A DNA stretch of 64,000 bases from an uncultured Bacteroidales bacterium (GTDB lineage Bacteria > Bacteroidota > Bacteroidia > Bacteroidales > Paludibacteraceae), in assembly GCA_900316125.1 (NCBI GenBank), contig ONBO01000007.1, positions 1 to 64,000 on the forward strand. The letters are read 5' to 3'. Below, one piece after another: positions 47,885 through 56,695 of this stretch. Numbering within the stretch: position 1 is the stretch's first letter; each line of letters begins with the position of its first letter. A program made the position numbers and the translations under genes. A model generated the notes under the pieces. It was not told the DNA's origin. It did no database searches and worked only from the letters and a program-made list of their open reading frames with translations.

Positions 47885-50674
47885 TTATTTTAACCGGCTG
47901 CAAATGCTTGTGAAGTCACAGTATTTGCAGTCGGTTTGTTTTCTAGACTCTGGAACCTTTTTAAGCGTGACATCTGGGTCAATTATTTCAGTTATTATAG
48001 CATCAAGAACTTCACAGAACTGGGCATAGTGCTCTTCTGTATATGATATGCCTGTGGTTGCGTCTGGGTCAGTGTAGAGCTGTGCAAGGCCATAGGCGTC
48101 AAGATCAATGGTGGAGCCGGCAACATTCTTCTCTTTGTAATATCTGTAGAGCATCAGCTGGCGGGTGGTTTCGTTTTTAGGGCTCTTAAAATCTGTCTTT
48201 TTTTCACCTAGGTTAACCTTCACCGAGCCTGTCTTATAGTCTATAAGGCGGGTGCGCTTTGTATTGTTGCTGTCAAAGTAGGTGTCAACGCGGTCAATGA
48301 ATCCCTTTATGGTTACCTGTAAATCCTTGAAGCGCTCATCCCTAACGGTGTACGGAATTATGAACCCCTGCTCACACCCTTCAAGTGTGAAAGGAGCCTT
48401 TTCTGCGTCAACCTCTATCACCTTTTTTATGTATCGCACTATCAAATCATACATTATACGGTTGATACCGGTAATCTCAAACTTTTCAGCGCCGTTAAAG
48501 TACTCTGAGCGCATGGCATCTGTGACTGCGGTCTCTATGCGCAGCAGGTTGCCGTGTAGCTGCATAAGAGCATCTTTGGTGAAGGGTTGACCGCCTAAAT
48601 CAGTTTTGAGTTGAGTGTACAGAGTCTCTATTGCCTTATGGAACACGCTACCTAACTGATTGCTCTCCATTATCTCTGTTATCTCATCCTTTTCTCTGAT
48701 TTTTAGGTACTTCTCAATATAGAACTTTACACCGCACCCAAGGTATGTTTTTATGCTGCTGGCAGAGAGCCTAAGCTCTTTAGTGCGGAACTTGTCAAGC
48801 CAGTCAGAGGGTTTGCTTATTTCTACTGATTCGCCACCTACTGTGGTGTTGCAAGATGCAATAACGGTTTCAACCTCTTTATTATAGATGTATCTCAGTT
48901 GGTTCAGATAGCGGCTTGGCTCGCCGTTCTTCATATTGTCTGTACGGCAGTCTGAAATCATGTAGACATTCTTGGCGCGCGCTATGAGACGGTAGAAGTT
49001 GTAGGCGTAGACTGCATCCTGGTGTTCTGTGGTTGGCATGCCGAATGCACTGCGCAGATTATATGGAATGTATGAGTTCTGGCTCTCGTTTTTAGGAAAA
49101 ACGCCCTCATTGAATGAGAGGAATATAATGTTCTCAAAACTCAGACATCGGGTCTCAAGGGTTCCCATTATCTGCAGGCCGTTCAGCGGCTCTCCTTTGA
49201 ATGACACACTTATGCGTGAGAGTGACTGGCGCACAATCTGAAGCAGAGTCAGCGGCTTAAACGTGTAGTCGTACTCCTTTAGCAGTGCGTTCATGTTGTT
49301 AAGTGCCAGCAGAACCTGTGACAGGCACTCACCATCATATTCATTCTCTGGTTCTACAATTCCTAATATCTCTATTACTATGCTCAGAAGTTCATCATCG
49401 GGGTAGGTGTTAAAGATTTTTTTTAGTAGCTCCGCCTCCGATGTCTGGAAAAGTGCAGCCTCAACCCTTACCGTGTTATGTGAGAGCATCTCCCCCTGAA
49501 TCCTTTTTGCCTCAGCGGCACAAGTGGTTATGATGTAGGGGTGGGTGAGCAGTGTGTTCACATGTTTATGGTAGAATGTGCCGTTGTCCTCGGCTCCGTG
49601 CTGTAACAGTAGCAGCGCCTCTATGAACTTGAGCACTGGAGTGTGGCTTATCGGGAAGCCCATGGTTACGTTTATCTGGTAACGTTCTGTGTCATGGATG
49701 GGCAGGCTCATAAGCACAGGCAGCAGCATTTTTTCATCAAGAAGAACTATGGCTGTGCTTATGTTATTGGCGTTGAGGCGGTTGAGAAGTTTCTTGGCCT
49801 CAATAGCCTGTGCTGTCATTGATGAGGTTATAATGTGCGTGTACTTGGTTTCACTTGGCAGTGGCAGCATTGAGACTTGCTCTTTTGATGGGAAGAGCCT
49901 TATGTTGTCAGCCGCAAATCTGGAGGCTAAGTTGTCACTGTCATTTACAAGCGGCAGGTCATAATCCCAATAGAAATCTGCTTTAACGCCTAATGCTTTG
50001 AAAAGTGAGCGCTCCACCTCATTGAGGGCGTTGAATCCCACAAATATGACTTTGCTGTATGGCGTGTCTATTCCTCCTTGCATGGATTCAACCACATCAC
50101 GGCATTGCATTCCGCTGTATGCCAGTCCTTTAGCATTCAAGGCTTTTTTGAACTCTGTGTAAACGTCAAAGAGCATGCTCCATACTGACTTGAAGTTTTC
50201 ACGGTGACGATACTCAATCTTATCCACACCTTTGTATATAAAGAGCTTCTCCAGCGCCTTCTTCTGGTTCTCTGTAAGGTAGCTGTCAGAACTGAGCGCC
50301 TGCAGGTCACTTATGTTTTCAAAAATGCGGCGGGCGTCAACCTGATAGTTGTCTATGTCATTAAAGTCTGCTATGAGTATCTGTCCGAACGGGATGAAAT
50401 CACTGAGCGGCTCCTTTTCCCTGCCGTTTTTCTCCAATACCTTGATGTAGGCCCTGTACAGCTCAAAGAGCAGGGTGAGCTGGTCTGCCAGTTTGCTATT
50501 GCTGTATGACTGGAACAGGTCTGCAATAGTGAGTATCTCAGGGGCTATCATTGTATGCGTGGCTTCCTGCTGTATGTATTTATCAAAAAAGAGTCCGGCT
50601 CTGCGGTTTGGAAATACAAAACAGTAGTCACTTATGTCTTGGTTTATGTAGTGGCGGGCTATGGAACGGAGCAT
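47885..50674 (-). CDS. AddB-like PD-(D/E)XK nuclease
   Basis: A 929-aa protein resembling the inactive-helicase / nuclease subunit AddB/RexB. The C-terminal RecB-type nuclease has GSVFHKAIE, FIDRVDTY and LIDYKTGS (Asp812, Lys814). A Cys in LGCGVKF and the final C-x2-C-x5-C (916, 919, 925) would hold a 4Fe-4S cluster. Such proteins process DNA ends for RecA. No AddA helicase gene is adjacent on either side, so the partner must lie outside the window. Confidence 0.85.
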   Translation of the reverse strand: MLRSIARHYINQDISDYCFVFPNRRAGLFFDKYIQQEATHTMIAPEILTIADLFQSYSNSKLADQLTLLFELYRAYIKVLEKNGREKEPLSDFIPFGQILIADFNDIDNYQVDARRIFENISDLQALSSDSYLTENQKKALEKLFIYKGVDKIEYRHRENFKSVWSMLFDVYTEFKKALNAKGLAYSGMQCRDVVESMQGGIDTPYSKVIFVGFNALNEVERSLFKALGVKADFYWDYDLPLVNDSDNLASRFAADNIRLFPSKEQVSMLPLPSETKYTHIITSSMTAQAIEAKKLLNRLNANNISTAIVLLDEKMLLPVLMSLPIHDTERYQINVTMGFPISHTPVLKFIEALLLLQHGAEDNGTFYHKHVNTLLTHPYIITTCAAEAKRIQGEMLSHNTVRVEAALFQTSEAELLKKIFNTYPDDELLSIVIEILGIVEPENEYDGECLSQVLLALNNMNALLKEYDYTFKPLTLLQIVRQSLSRISVSFKGEPLNGLQIMGTLETRCLSFENIIFLSFNEGVFPKNESQNSYIPYNLRSAFGMPTTEHQDAVYAYNFYRLIARAKNVYMISDCRTDNMKNGEPSRYLNQLRYIYNKEVETVIASCNTTVGGESVEISKPSDWLDKFRTKELRLSASSIKTYLGCGVKFYIEKYLKIREKDEITEIMESNQLGSVFHKAIETLYTQLKTDLGGQPFTKDALMQLHGNLLRIETAVTDAMRSEYFNGAEKFEITGINRIMYDLIVRYIKKVIEVDAEKAPFTLEGCEQGFIIPYTVRDERFKDLQVTIKGFIDRVDTYFDSNNTKRTRLIDYKTGSVKVNLGEKKTDFKSPKNETTRQLMLYRYYKEKNVAGSTIDLDAYGLAQLYTDPDATTGISYTEEHYAQFCEVLDAIITEIIDPDVTLKKVPESRKQTDCKYCDFTSICSRLK

Positions 50675-50713
50675 TGGCGTTTGATTTTAGGGTTGTAAAG
50701 ATACAATTTTATT

Positions 50714-50775
50714 AGTTGAAAGTTGAAAATTGAAAGTTGAAAATTAATTGATAATGGAAAATGGATAATGGAGAT
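50714..50775 (+). repeat. two heptamer repeat runs upstream of the ABC-F gene
   Basis: A first run (AGTTGAA, AGTTGAA, AATTGAA, AGTTGAA; about 50714-50745) is followed by a second of a different unit (GATAATG, GAAAATG, GATAATG, GAGATTG; about 50750-50777), both with period 7, just before the promoter box. Confidence 0.8.
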
Positions 50776-50779
50776 TGTG

Positions 50780-50787
50780 TATCTTTG
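50780..50787 (+). promoter_or_regulatory. promoter box of the ABC-F gene
   Basis: TATCTTTG, 8 nt before the ATG at 50796. The expected leader is only a few bases. Confidence 0.6.
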
Positions 50788-50795
50788 CAGTTATT

Positions 50796-52778
50796 ATGAT
50801 TTCAGTAGAGAATTTAACGGTTGAGTTCAGTGACAAGGTCTTGTTTGACCATGTGTCATACGTGATTAATGACAAGGACCGCATTGCTCTTGCAGGCAGG
50901 AACGGTGCGGGCAAGAGTACTATGCTTAAGATTATAGCCGGTCTGCAAAACCCGACATCGGGGAAAGTGAATATACAGAACGGTTATACAATAGGGTATC
51001 TGCCGCAGACCATGATTCATGATGATGATACCACTGTGATAGAGGAGGCTCAGAAGGCTTTTTCTCACATACACGATATGGAGTTAAGGCTGGAGCAGGC
51101 AAACAGTGAGCTGTGTGATCGTGAGGATTATGAGAGCGAGGGTTACCAGAGGCTGCTTGATGAGATTAACCTGCTGAATGAGCATCTGGCCATGATGGGC
51201 GGCAATGACATGATTGGTAATATTGAGAAGACTTTGATTGGCCTGGGCTTTCTGCGCAGTGACTTTAACCGTCCCACTTCTGAGTTTAGCGGTGGCTGGC
51301 GAATGCGTATTGAATTGGCTAAAATATTGCTCCGTCGCCCTGATCTGTTGCTGCTTGACGAGCCCACAAACCATCTTGATATAGAGTCTATTGGATGGCT
51401 TGAAAATTTCATATCAAACTACAGTGGTGCTGTTATGCTTGTATCGCATGACCGCGCTTTTCTTGACAAAGCCACAAACCGCACCATAGAAATTAGCCTT
51501 GGAAAAATTTATGACTACAAGGCCGCCTACAGTAAGTATGTGGAGCTGCGCAAGGAGCGCCGTGAACAGCAGATGCGTGCCTATCAGAACCAGCAGAAGG
51601 AGATAAAGGATACAGAGGAGTTCATTGAGCGTTTCCGCTACAAGGCCACCAAGTCTGTTCAGGTACAGTCCAGAATCAAGGCACTTGAGAAGATTGAGCG
51701 TATAGAGGTGGATGCGGAGGATAACAGCGCACTGAGGCTAAAGTTTCCGCCGGCTCCGCGCTCAGGCTCGTATCCTGTGATAATGGAGGGCGTGGCCAAG
51801 AGTTTTGGTGATCATAATGTTTTCCACGATGTTGAGATGACCATAGAGCGTGGCAGCAAGGTGGCGTTTGTGGGTAAGAACGGCGAGGGTAAGTCAACTC
51901 TGGTTAAGTGCATTATGGGCGAACTTGAGCATGAGGGTTCGCTAAAGCTGGGTCACAATGTAAAGATTGGCTATTTTGCTCAGAACCAGGCATCGCTGCT
52001 TGACGGTGAGATAACTGTATTTGACACCATTGACCGTGTGGCGGTGGGTGACATTAGAACCAAAATACGTGACATTCTAGGTGCATTTATGTTTGGCGGT
52101 GAGGCCTCCGATAAGAAAGTAAAGGTGCTTTCTGGTGGTGAGCGCTCGCGTCTTGCTATGATAAAATTGCTGCTTGAGCCGGTGAACCTGCTTATACTTG
52201 ACGAGCCTACCAATCACCTTGACATGGTGAGCAAGGATGTGCTGAAGCAGGCTATAAAGGAGTTTGACGGCACTGCCATAATTGTCTCCCATGACAGGGA
52301 GTTCCTTGACGGACTTGTGTCAATGGTTTACGAGTTTGGCGGTGGTGTGGTCAAGCCTCACATCGGTGGAATATATGATTTCTTAGAGCACAAGAAGATA
52401 GAGAATCTGCAGGAGCTGGAGCGCAGTAAGTCTGCCGCCAAGGCTGATGCTACTAAGCCAGTGCAGCAAAGTAAGCAGCCTGCTCAGTCTGTTAAGCCGG
52501 CTCAGCCTGCTCAGTCTGTGCAGGCAAAACCAGCATCCAAGGAGCCTCAGCTCAGTTATGAGGAGCGCAAGGCACAGCAGCGTCGTGAGCGTAAGGCGCA
52601 GCAGGCTGTGGCTGAATGTGAGCAGAAGATAGCCGCCAAGGAGGCTGAGATTAAGGCTCTGGAAGAAAAAATGGCGTCCGGAATTACCGATAACGCCATA
52701 TTTTCTGATTACTCCCGCCTCAAGAAAGAGCTTGAAGCACTTGAAATGGAGTGGATGTATTTAATGGAGAATGGATAA
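50796..52778 (+). CDS. ABC-F family ATPase (ribosome-associated)
   Basis: A 660-aa protein with two ABC cassettes and no membrane domain. Walker A motifs are GRNGAGKST and GKNGEGKST, the signatures are SEFSGGWRMR and VLSGGERSRL, and the linker between them carries the YKAAYSKYVELRKERRE / Y-rich ABC-F arm. Family members act on the ribosomal E site, in translation rescue or antibiotic protection. After the second cassette comes a Gln/Pro/Ala-rich spacer and a C-terminal coiled coil. The last codons (LMENG then TAA) derive from the AATGGA repeat family. ATG 50796 is chosen over 50775, which is repeat sequence. Confidence 0.92.
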   Translation: MISVENLTVEFSDKVLFDHVSYVINDKDRIALAGRNGAGKSTMLKIIAGLQNPTSGKVNIQNGYTIGYLPQTMIHDDDTTVIEEAQKAFSHIHDMELRLEQANSELCDREDYESEGYQRLLDEINLLNEHLAMMGGNDMIGNIEKTLIGLGFLRSDFNRPTSEFSGGWRMRIELAKILLRRPDLLLLDEPTNHLDIESIGWLENFISNYSGAVMLVSHDRAFLDKATNRTIEISLGKIYDYKAAYSKYVELRKERREQQMRAYQNQQKEIKDTEEFIERFRYKATKSVQVQSRIKALEKIERIEVDAEDNSALRLKFPPAPRSGSYPVIMEGVAKSFGDHNVFHDVEMTIERGSKVAFVGKNGEGKSTLVKCIMGELEHEGSLKLGHNVKIGYFAQNQASLLDGEITVFDTIDRVAVGDIRTKIRDILGAFMFGGEASDKKVKVLSGGERSRLAMIKLLLEPVNLLILDEPTNHLDMVSKDVLKQAIKEFDGTAIIVSHDREFLDGLVSMVYEFGGGVVKPHIGGIYDFLEHKKIENLQELERSKSAAKADATKPVQQSKQPAQSVKPAQPAQSVQAKPASKEPQLSYEERKAQQRRERKAQQAVAECEQKIAAKEAEIKALEEKMASGITDNAIFSDYSRLKKELEALEMEWMYLMENG

Positions 52779-55313
52779 TTATCCACCGCATTTACTATAT
52801 CCACAACTATTGCACTTCATGCAGCCTTCTGTGAATGTGAGCGGCTGACCGCACTGAGGGCACTTTTGACCAGTGTCAGCTCCATCAGGAATATATTTCT
52901 TCAGCGCACGCTCAACACCCATCTTCCAGTTGTTAATTGACTCATTATTAAGCTGTAAGCTACCTACAAGTCTTACAATCTGGTCAATTGGCATACCATA
53001 GCGGAGCACACCTGAAATAAGTTTTGCATAGTTCCAGAACTCAGGATTGAACTTGTGAGAGAGTCCCTCGATAGTAATCTTGTAGCCGTATTTGTTTGTG
53101 AACTGGAAGTCGTAGGTCTTAACGCCAGTCTCCTCATGGTAGTTACGTATAATCTTACCTGTGGTTACTGACTTAGGCAGCATGAGACCGTCCTCATCAT
53201 CAAGAAGACCGGTGAAAATCTCGTATGGGCGGCCGTTAAGCAGACCCACAAAGGCAATCCACTTCTCCTTGTTGTTCTGGAAACGTACAACGTCGCACTC
53301 CAGCTCTTTAGGACGCTTAGGTGTTATCTCTGGGTAGCAGTTGCATGGAGCAGGTTTCTCCTCTTTCTTGGCTTCAACAAGCACACCGGTGCGTGAACCG
53401 TCACGATATACTGTGCAACCCTTGCATCCGCATTTCCACGCCTCTATGTAGAGGTCATTTACAAGCTCTTCTGATACATCGTTTGGAAGGTTGATGGTTA
53501 CGCTGATAGAGTGGTCAACCCATTTCTGAATGCGGCCTTGCATACGAACCTTTTCAAGCCAGTCAACATCGTTGGCGGTGGCTTTATAATAAGGTGACTT
53601 GGCTACAAGGTCATCAATCTCCTCCTGAGTGTAGTTTTTGGTAGTGTCAAAACCATTTGCCTCCATCCAGGTTACAAACTTGTGGTGGAATACAATGAAC
53701 TCCTCAAAGCTGTTGCCTTCTGGATCCACAAAATCAACACGGGCTGAAAGGTCATTAGGATTAACTTTTCTACGACGCTTGTATACAGGACGGAACACTG
53801 GCTCAATACCTGATGTGGTCTGTGACATAAGGCTGGTGGTACCTGTAGGAGCTATGGTTAGACACGCGATGTTACGGCGGCCAAACTTCTTCATCTCCTC
53901 ATAAAGGCCTGGATCAGCATCTTTCAGGCGATTGATGAACGGATTGTTCTTCTCACGCTCTGTATCGTAGATTTCAAAGGCGCCTCTCTCTTTGGCCATG
54001 TTAACTGAAGAGCCGTAGCATGAGATGGCAAGTGTCTTGTGAATATTTTCAGAGAAGTTTGTTGCCTCAGGGGTGCCGTAACGCAGACCCATGGCGGCTA
54101 TCATGTCGCCCTCAGCTGTGATGCCCACACCTGTACGGCGGCCTTTGGCTGTCTTGCTCTTGATCTTCTCCCAAAGCTCACGCTCTGTCTGCTTGATGTT
54201 GTCAGACTCAGGGTCAGAATTAACCTTTTCAAGAATCATGTCAATCTTCTCCATCTCAAGGTCAATGATGTCATCCATAATGCGCTGTGCAAGAGCGGCG
54301 TGCGTCTTAAACAGCTCATAGTTGAATGATGCCTGTGGAGTGAACGGATTGTCTACATAGCTGTAGAGGTTGAGTGCTATAAGACGGCAGCTGTCATACG
54401 GACATAGTGGAATCTCACCGCAAGGGTTTGTTGACACTGTTCTGTAGCCAAGGTCTGCATAGCAGTCTGGCACTGACTCACGCAGGATTGTGTCCCAGAA
54501 GAGAACTCCTGGCTCTGCTGACTTCCAAGCGTTGTGAACAATCTTCTTCCAAAGGTCATTTGCGCTTATCTCTTTGGAGTACATTGGCTTGTCTGAGTCA
54601 ATAGGGTACTGCTGTTTGAATGGCTTGTTCTCAATTACAGACTCCATGAAGTCATCTGAAATCTTAACAGACACATTTGCACCAGTAACACGGCCCTCTG
54701 TCATCTTGGCATCGATGAAGGCCTCTGAATCAGGATGTTTGATAGATACGCTAAGCATCAAGGCTCCACGGCGGCCGTCCTGTGCAACCTCACGTGTGGA
54801 GTTTGAATAGCGCTCCATGAATGGCACAATACCTGTGGATGTAAGAGCTGAGTTCTTTACAGGTGAACCGTAAGGACGTATGTGAGAGAGGTCATGACCT
54901 ACACCGCCACGGCGTTTCATAAGCTGAACCTGCTCCTCATCTATCTTCATAACTGCGCCGTATGAGTCTGACTCCTCATTGAAGCCAATTACAAAGCAGT
55001 TTGAGAGTGACGCAATCTGGTAGTTGTTTCCAATACCTGTCATTGGTCCGCCCTGTGGAATAATGTACTTGAAGTGTGCAAACAGGTCAAACAGCTGCTG
55101 CTCACTCAGTGGGTTAGGGTACTTGTTCTCAATTCTTGCAATCTCAGAAGCGAGGCGGTGGTGCATATCGTCCGGGGTCTTCTCATAGATGTTCCCAAAG
55201 GAGTCCTTCAGGGCATACTTGTTAATCCAGACTTTTGCAGCAAGCTCGTCACCAAGAAAGTAGTCTGTGGTGGCTTTCATTGCCTCGTCAAAAGTATAAG
55301 TTTTTTGTGCCAT
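52779..55313 (-). CDS. nrdJ: adenosylcobalamin-dependent ribonucleotide reductase (class II)
   Basis: An 844-aa class II reductase that makes deoxyribonucleotides using vitamin B12. Landmarks are GGVGHDLSHIRP, the active-site STNPCGEIPLCPYDSC, APTGTTSLMSQTTSGIEP, and the C-terminal zinc-ribbon-like cysteines (CPQCGQPL, CMKCNSCGYSKCGG). The stop codon is adjacent to that of the converging ABC-F gene with no spacer. I looked for a cobalamin riboswitch in the 275-nt upstream gap and saw none. Confidence 0.95.
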   Translation of the reverse strand: MAQKTYTFDEAMKATTDYFLGDELAAKVWINKYALKDSFGNIYEKTPDDMHHRLASEIARIENKYPNPLSEQQLFDLFAHFKYIIPQGGPMTGIGNNYQIASLSNCFVIGFNEESDSYGAVMKIDEEQVQLMKRRGGVGHDLSHIRPYGSPVKNSALTSTGIVPFMERYSNSTREVAQDGRRGALMLSVSIKHPDSEAFIDAKMTEGRVTGANVSVKISDDFMESVIENKPFKQQYPIDSDKPMYSKEISANDLWKKIVHNAWKSAEPGVLFWDTILRESVPDCYADLGYRTVSTNPCGEIPLCPYDSCRLIALNLYSYVDNPFTPQASFNYELFKTHAALAQRIMDDIIDLEMEKIDMILEKVNSDPESDNIKQTERELWEKIKSKTAKGRRTGVGITAEGDMIAAMGLRYGTPEATNFSENIHKTLAISCYGSSVNMAKERGAFEIYDTEREKNNPFINRLKDADPGLYEEMKKFGRRNIACLTIAPTGTTSLMSQTTSGIEPVFRPVYKRRRKVNPNDLSARVDFVDPEGNSFEEFIVFHHKFVTWMEANGFDTTKNYTQEEIDDLVAKSPYYKATANDVDWLEKVRMQGRIQKWVDHSISVTINLPNDVSEELVNDLYIEAWKCGCKGCTVYRDGSRTGVLVEAKKEEKPAPCNCYPEITPKRPKELECDVVRFQNNKEKWIAFVGLLNGRPYEIFTGLLDDEDGLMLPKSVTTGKIIRNYHEETGVKTYDFQFTNKYGYKITIEGLSHKFNPEFWNYAKLISGVLRYGMPIDQIVRLVGSLQLNNESINNWKMGVERALKKYIPDGADTGQKCPQCGQPLTFTEGCMKCNSCGYSKCGG

Positions 55314-55588
55314 AGATATTTGTTTTAAATATAATTGTTTGTAACTTTGTTAATTGTTGTAGATGTATTTCTGTTAGAACCTAATTCGTGTTTGAGAGTT
55401 TGGTACTTGACAGAAAAGCGAATGCAAATCTATACAAAGTTCTCTTTTTGTGCAATAAATTCTTTGTTAAAAAATCTTATTATTGCCAAAAGTTTTCAAC
55501 AGGTATTTTGTAAAGTTTTCCAAAATATTTTACAATATGCTTATTTTCAAGTGTTTAAAAAATTAATATTACTAAAAAGTTTTCCAAA
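55314..55588. promoter_or_regulatory. intergenic region with a repeated 15-mer
   Basis: An AT-rich divergent gap between nrdJ and a nitroreductase. AAAGTTTTCCAAAAT occurs exactly at 55512-55526 and 55576-55590, the second covering the nitroreductase ATG, with a weaker copy at 55488-55500. A minus-strand TAGATTTG (55432-55425) may be the nrdJ promoter. The spacing suggests a repressor-binding pair. Confidence 0.5.
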
Positions 55589-56323
55589 ATGATAAATTCT
55601 CTAAAAACAAGAAGGACTATTAGAAAATATTCTGATAAAGAGGTAAGCGAGGAATTAATAAATTCTCTGCTTGCAGATGCGTTCCGTGCATCAAACAATG
55701 GTAACATGCAGACTTATAGCGTGGTGGTTACTCGTAGTCATGAAAAGAAGGAGAAACTTGCTCCTCTGCATTTTAATCAGCCGTGTTTTAAAAACGCTCC
55801 GGTAGTGCTCACATTCTGTGCTGATTTCCGCAGGTTCAGCCAGTGGTGTGAGGCGAGCGGGGCAGTGCCTGGCTACAATAAATTCCTTTCATTCTTCTCA
55901 GCCGCCACCGATGCGCTGCTTGTGGCGCAGACTTTTGCCGTGGCTGCAGAGGATGCAGGTCTTGGTCTCTGCTATCTTGGCACTACAAACTATAACGCAG
56001 ATGGCATTATTGATGCCTTGGAGCTGCCACAGCTTGTTTTCCCAATAACCACAATAACTCTCGGCTGGCCGGCAGAGACTCCCGCGCAGCCAGACCGTCT
56101 TGACCCTCAGGGGCTTATACATCGGGAAACTTACAAAGATGTGGATGTTAAAGCTCTCTACGCCCCCAAGGAGGCGCTGCCTGAGATGCAGGCTTTTGTA
56201 AAGGAGAATGGCAAACCGTCATTGGCTCATGTGTTTACAGACGTGCGCTATACCAAGGCAAATAATGAATTTTTCTCCGATGCGCTCCTCAAAGCCATAA
56301 AGAGGCAAGGGTTTATATTTTAA
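55589..56323 (+). CDS. nitroreductase-family protein
   Basis: A 244-aa FMN oxidoreductase of the larger NfsA/FRP-like branch. The N-terminal LKTRRTIRKYSDKEV is the FMN-phosphate motif, and the core has DALLVAQTFAVAAEDAGLGLCYLG. The C-terminal LGWPAETPAQPDRLD is typical. The substrate is unknown. The start codon lies inside a repeated 15-mer, suggesting tight control. Confidence 0.9.
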   Translation: MINSLKTRRTIRKYSDKEVSEELINSLLADAFRASNNGNMQTYSVVVTRSHEKKEKLAPLHFNQPCFKNAPVVLTFCADFRRFSQWCEASGAVPGYNKFLSFFSAATDALLVAQTFAVAAEDAGLGLCYLGTTNYNADGIIDALELPQLVFPITTITLGWPAETPAQPDRLDPQGLIHRETYKDVDVKALYAPKEALPEMQAFVKENGKPSLAHVFTDVRYTKANNEFFSDALLKAIKRQGFIF

Positions 56324-56362
56324 CTCTTAATGCGGGAATTTGCATATAAGAGTAAATTTATT

Positions 56363-56370
56363 TACCTTTG
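56363..56370 (+). promoter_or_regulatory. promoter box of hipBA
   Basis: TACCTTTG lies only 4 nt before the ATG at 56375, which implies a leaderless or nearly leaderless hipB message. Confidence 0.6.
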
Positions 56371-56374
56371 TAGC

Positions 56375-56695
56375 ATGGATTTAAATTATGGCATATATGC
56401 GCGGTCCAATCCTGACATTATAAAGGAGCTTGGACGTAGATTTAAGAACTACAGACTTAATAGCAATATTACTCAGAAAGAACTTTCTGAGCAGTCTGGG
56501 GTTAGCCTTATTACAATACGTCAGTTTGAGAATGGTCATTCAACAAACATTACAATGGCTAATTTCCTGGCCCTGTTAAGGTCAGTAAAGTGTTTGGAGA
56601 ATGTAAATGAACTTATGCCTGAAATACCTATCTCTGGTTATGTGATGGAGAAGATTATAAAGAACAAGCCTAAACGTGCTAGTCATGCTAAATAA
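56375..56695 (+). CDS. HipB-like XRE antitoxin
   Basis: A 106-aa regulator with an XRE helix-turn-helix (KNYRLNSNITQKELSEQSGV, then SLITIRQFENGHSTNITM, about residues 22-65). It is the antitoxin and autorepressor of the HipBA pair. The start is set by the promoter box at 56363-56370. The frame to 56330 would begin upstream of transcription. The last 11 nt overlap hipA. Confidence 0.88.
   Translation: MDLNYGIYARSNPDIIKELGRRFKNYRLNSNITQKELSEQSGVSLITIRQFENGHSTNITMANFLALLRSVKCLENVNELMPEIPISGYVMEKIIKNKPKRASHAK

Noticed and set aside
55314..55588. Cobalamin riboswitch upstream of nrdJ
   Set aside because: The conserved B12-box and multi-stem core are absent. The region is AT-rich with short repeats only.
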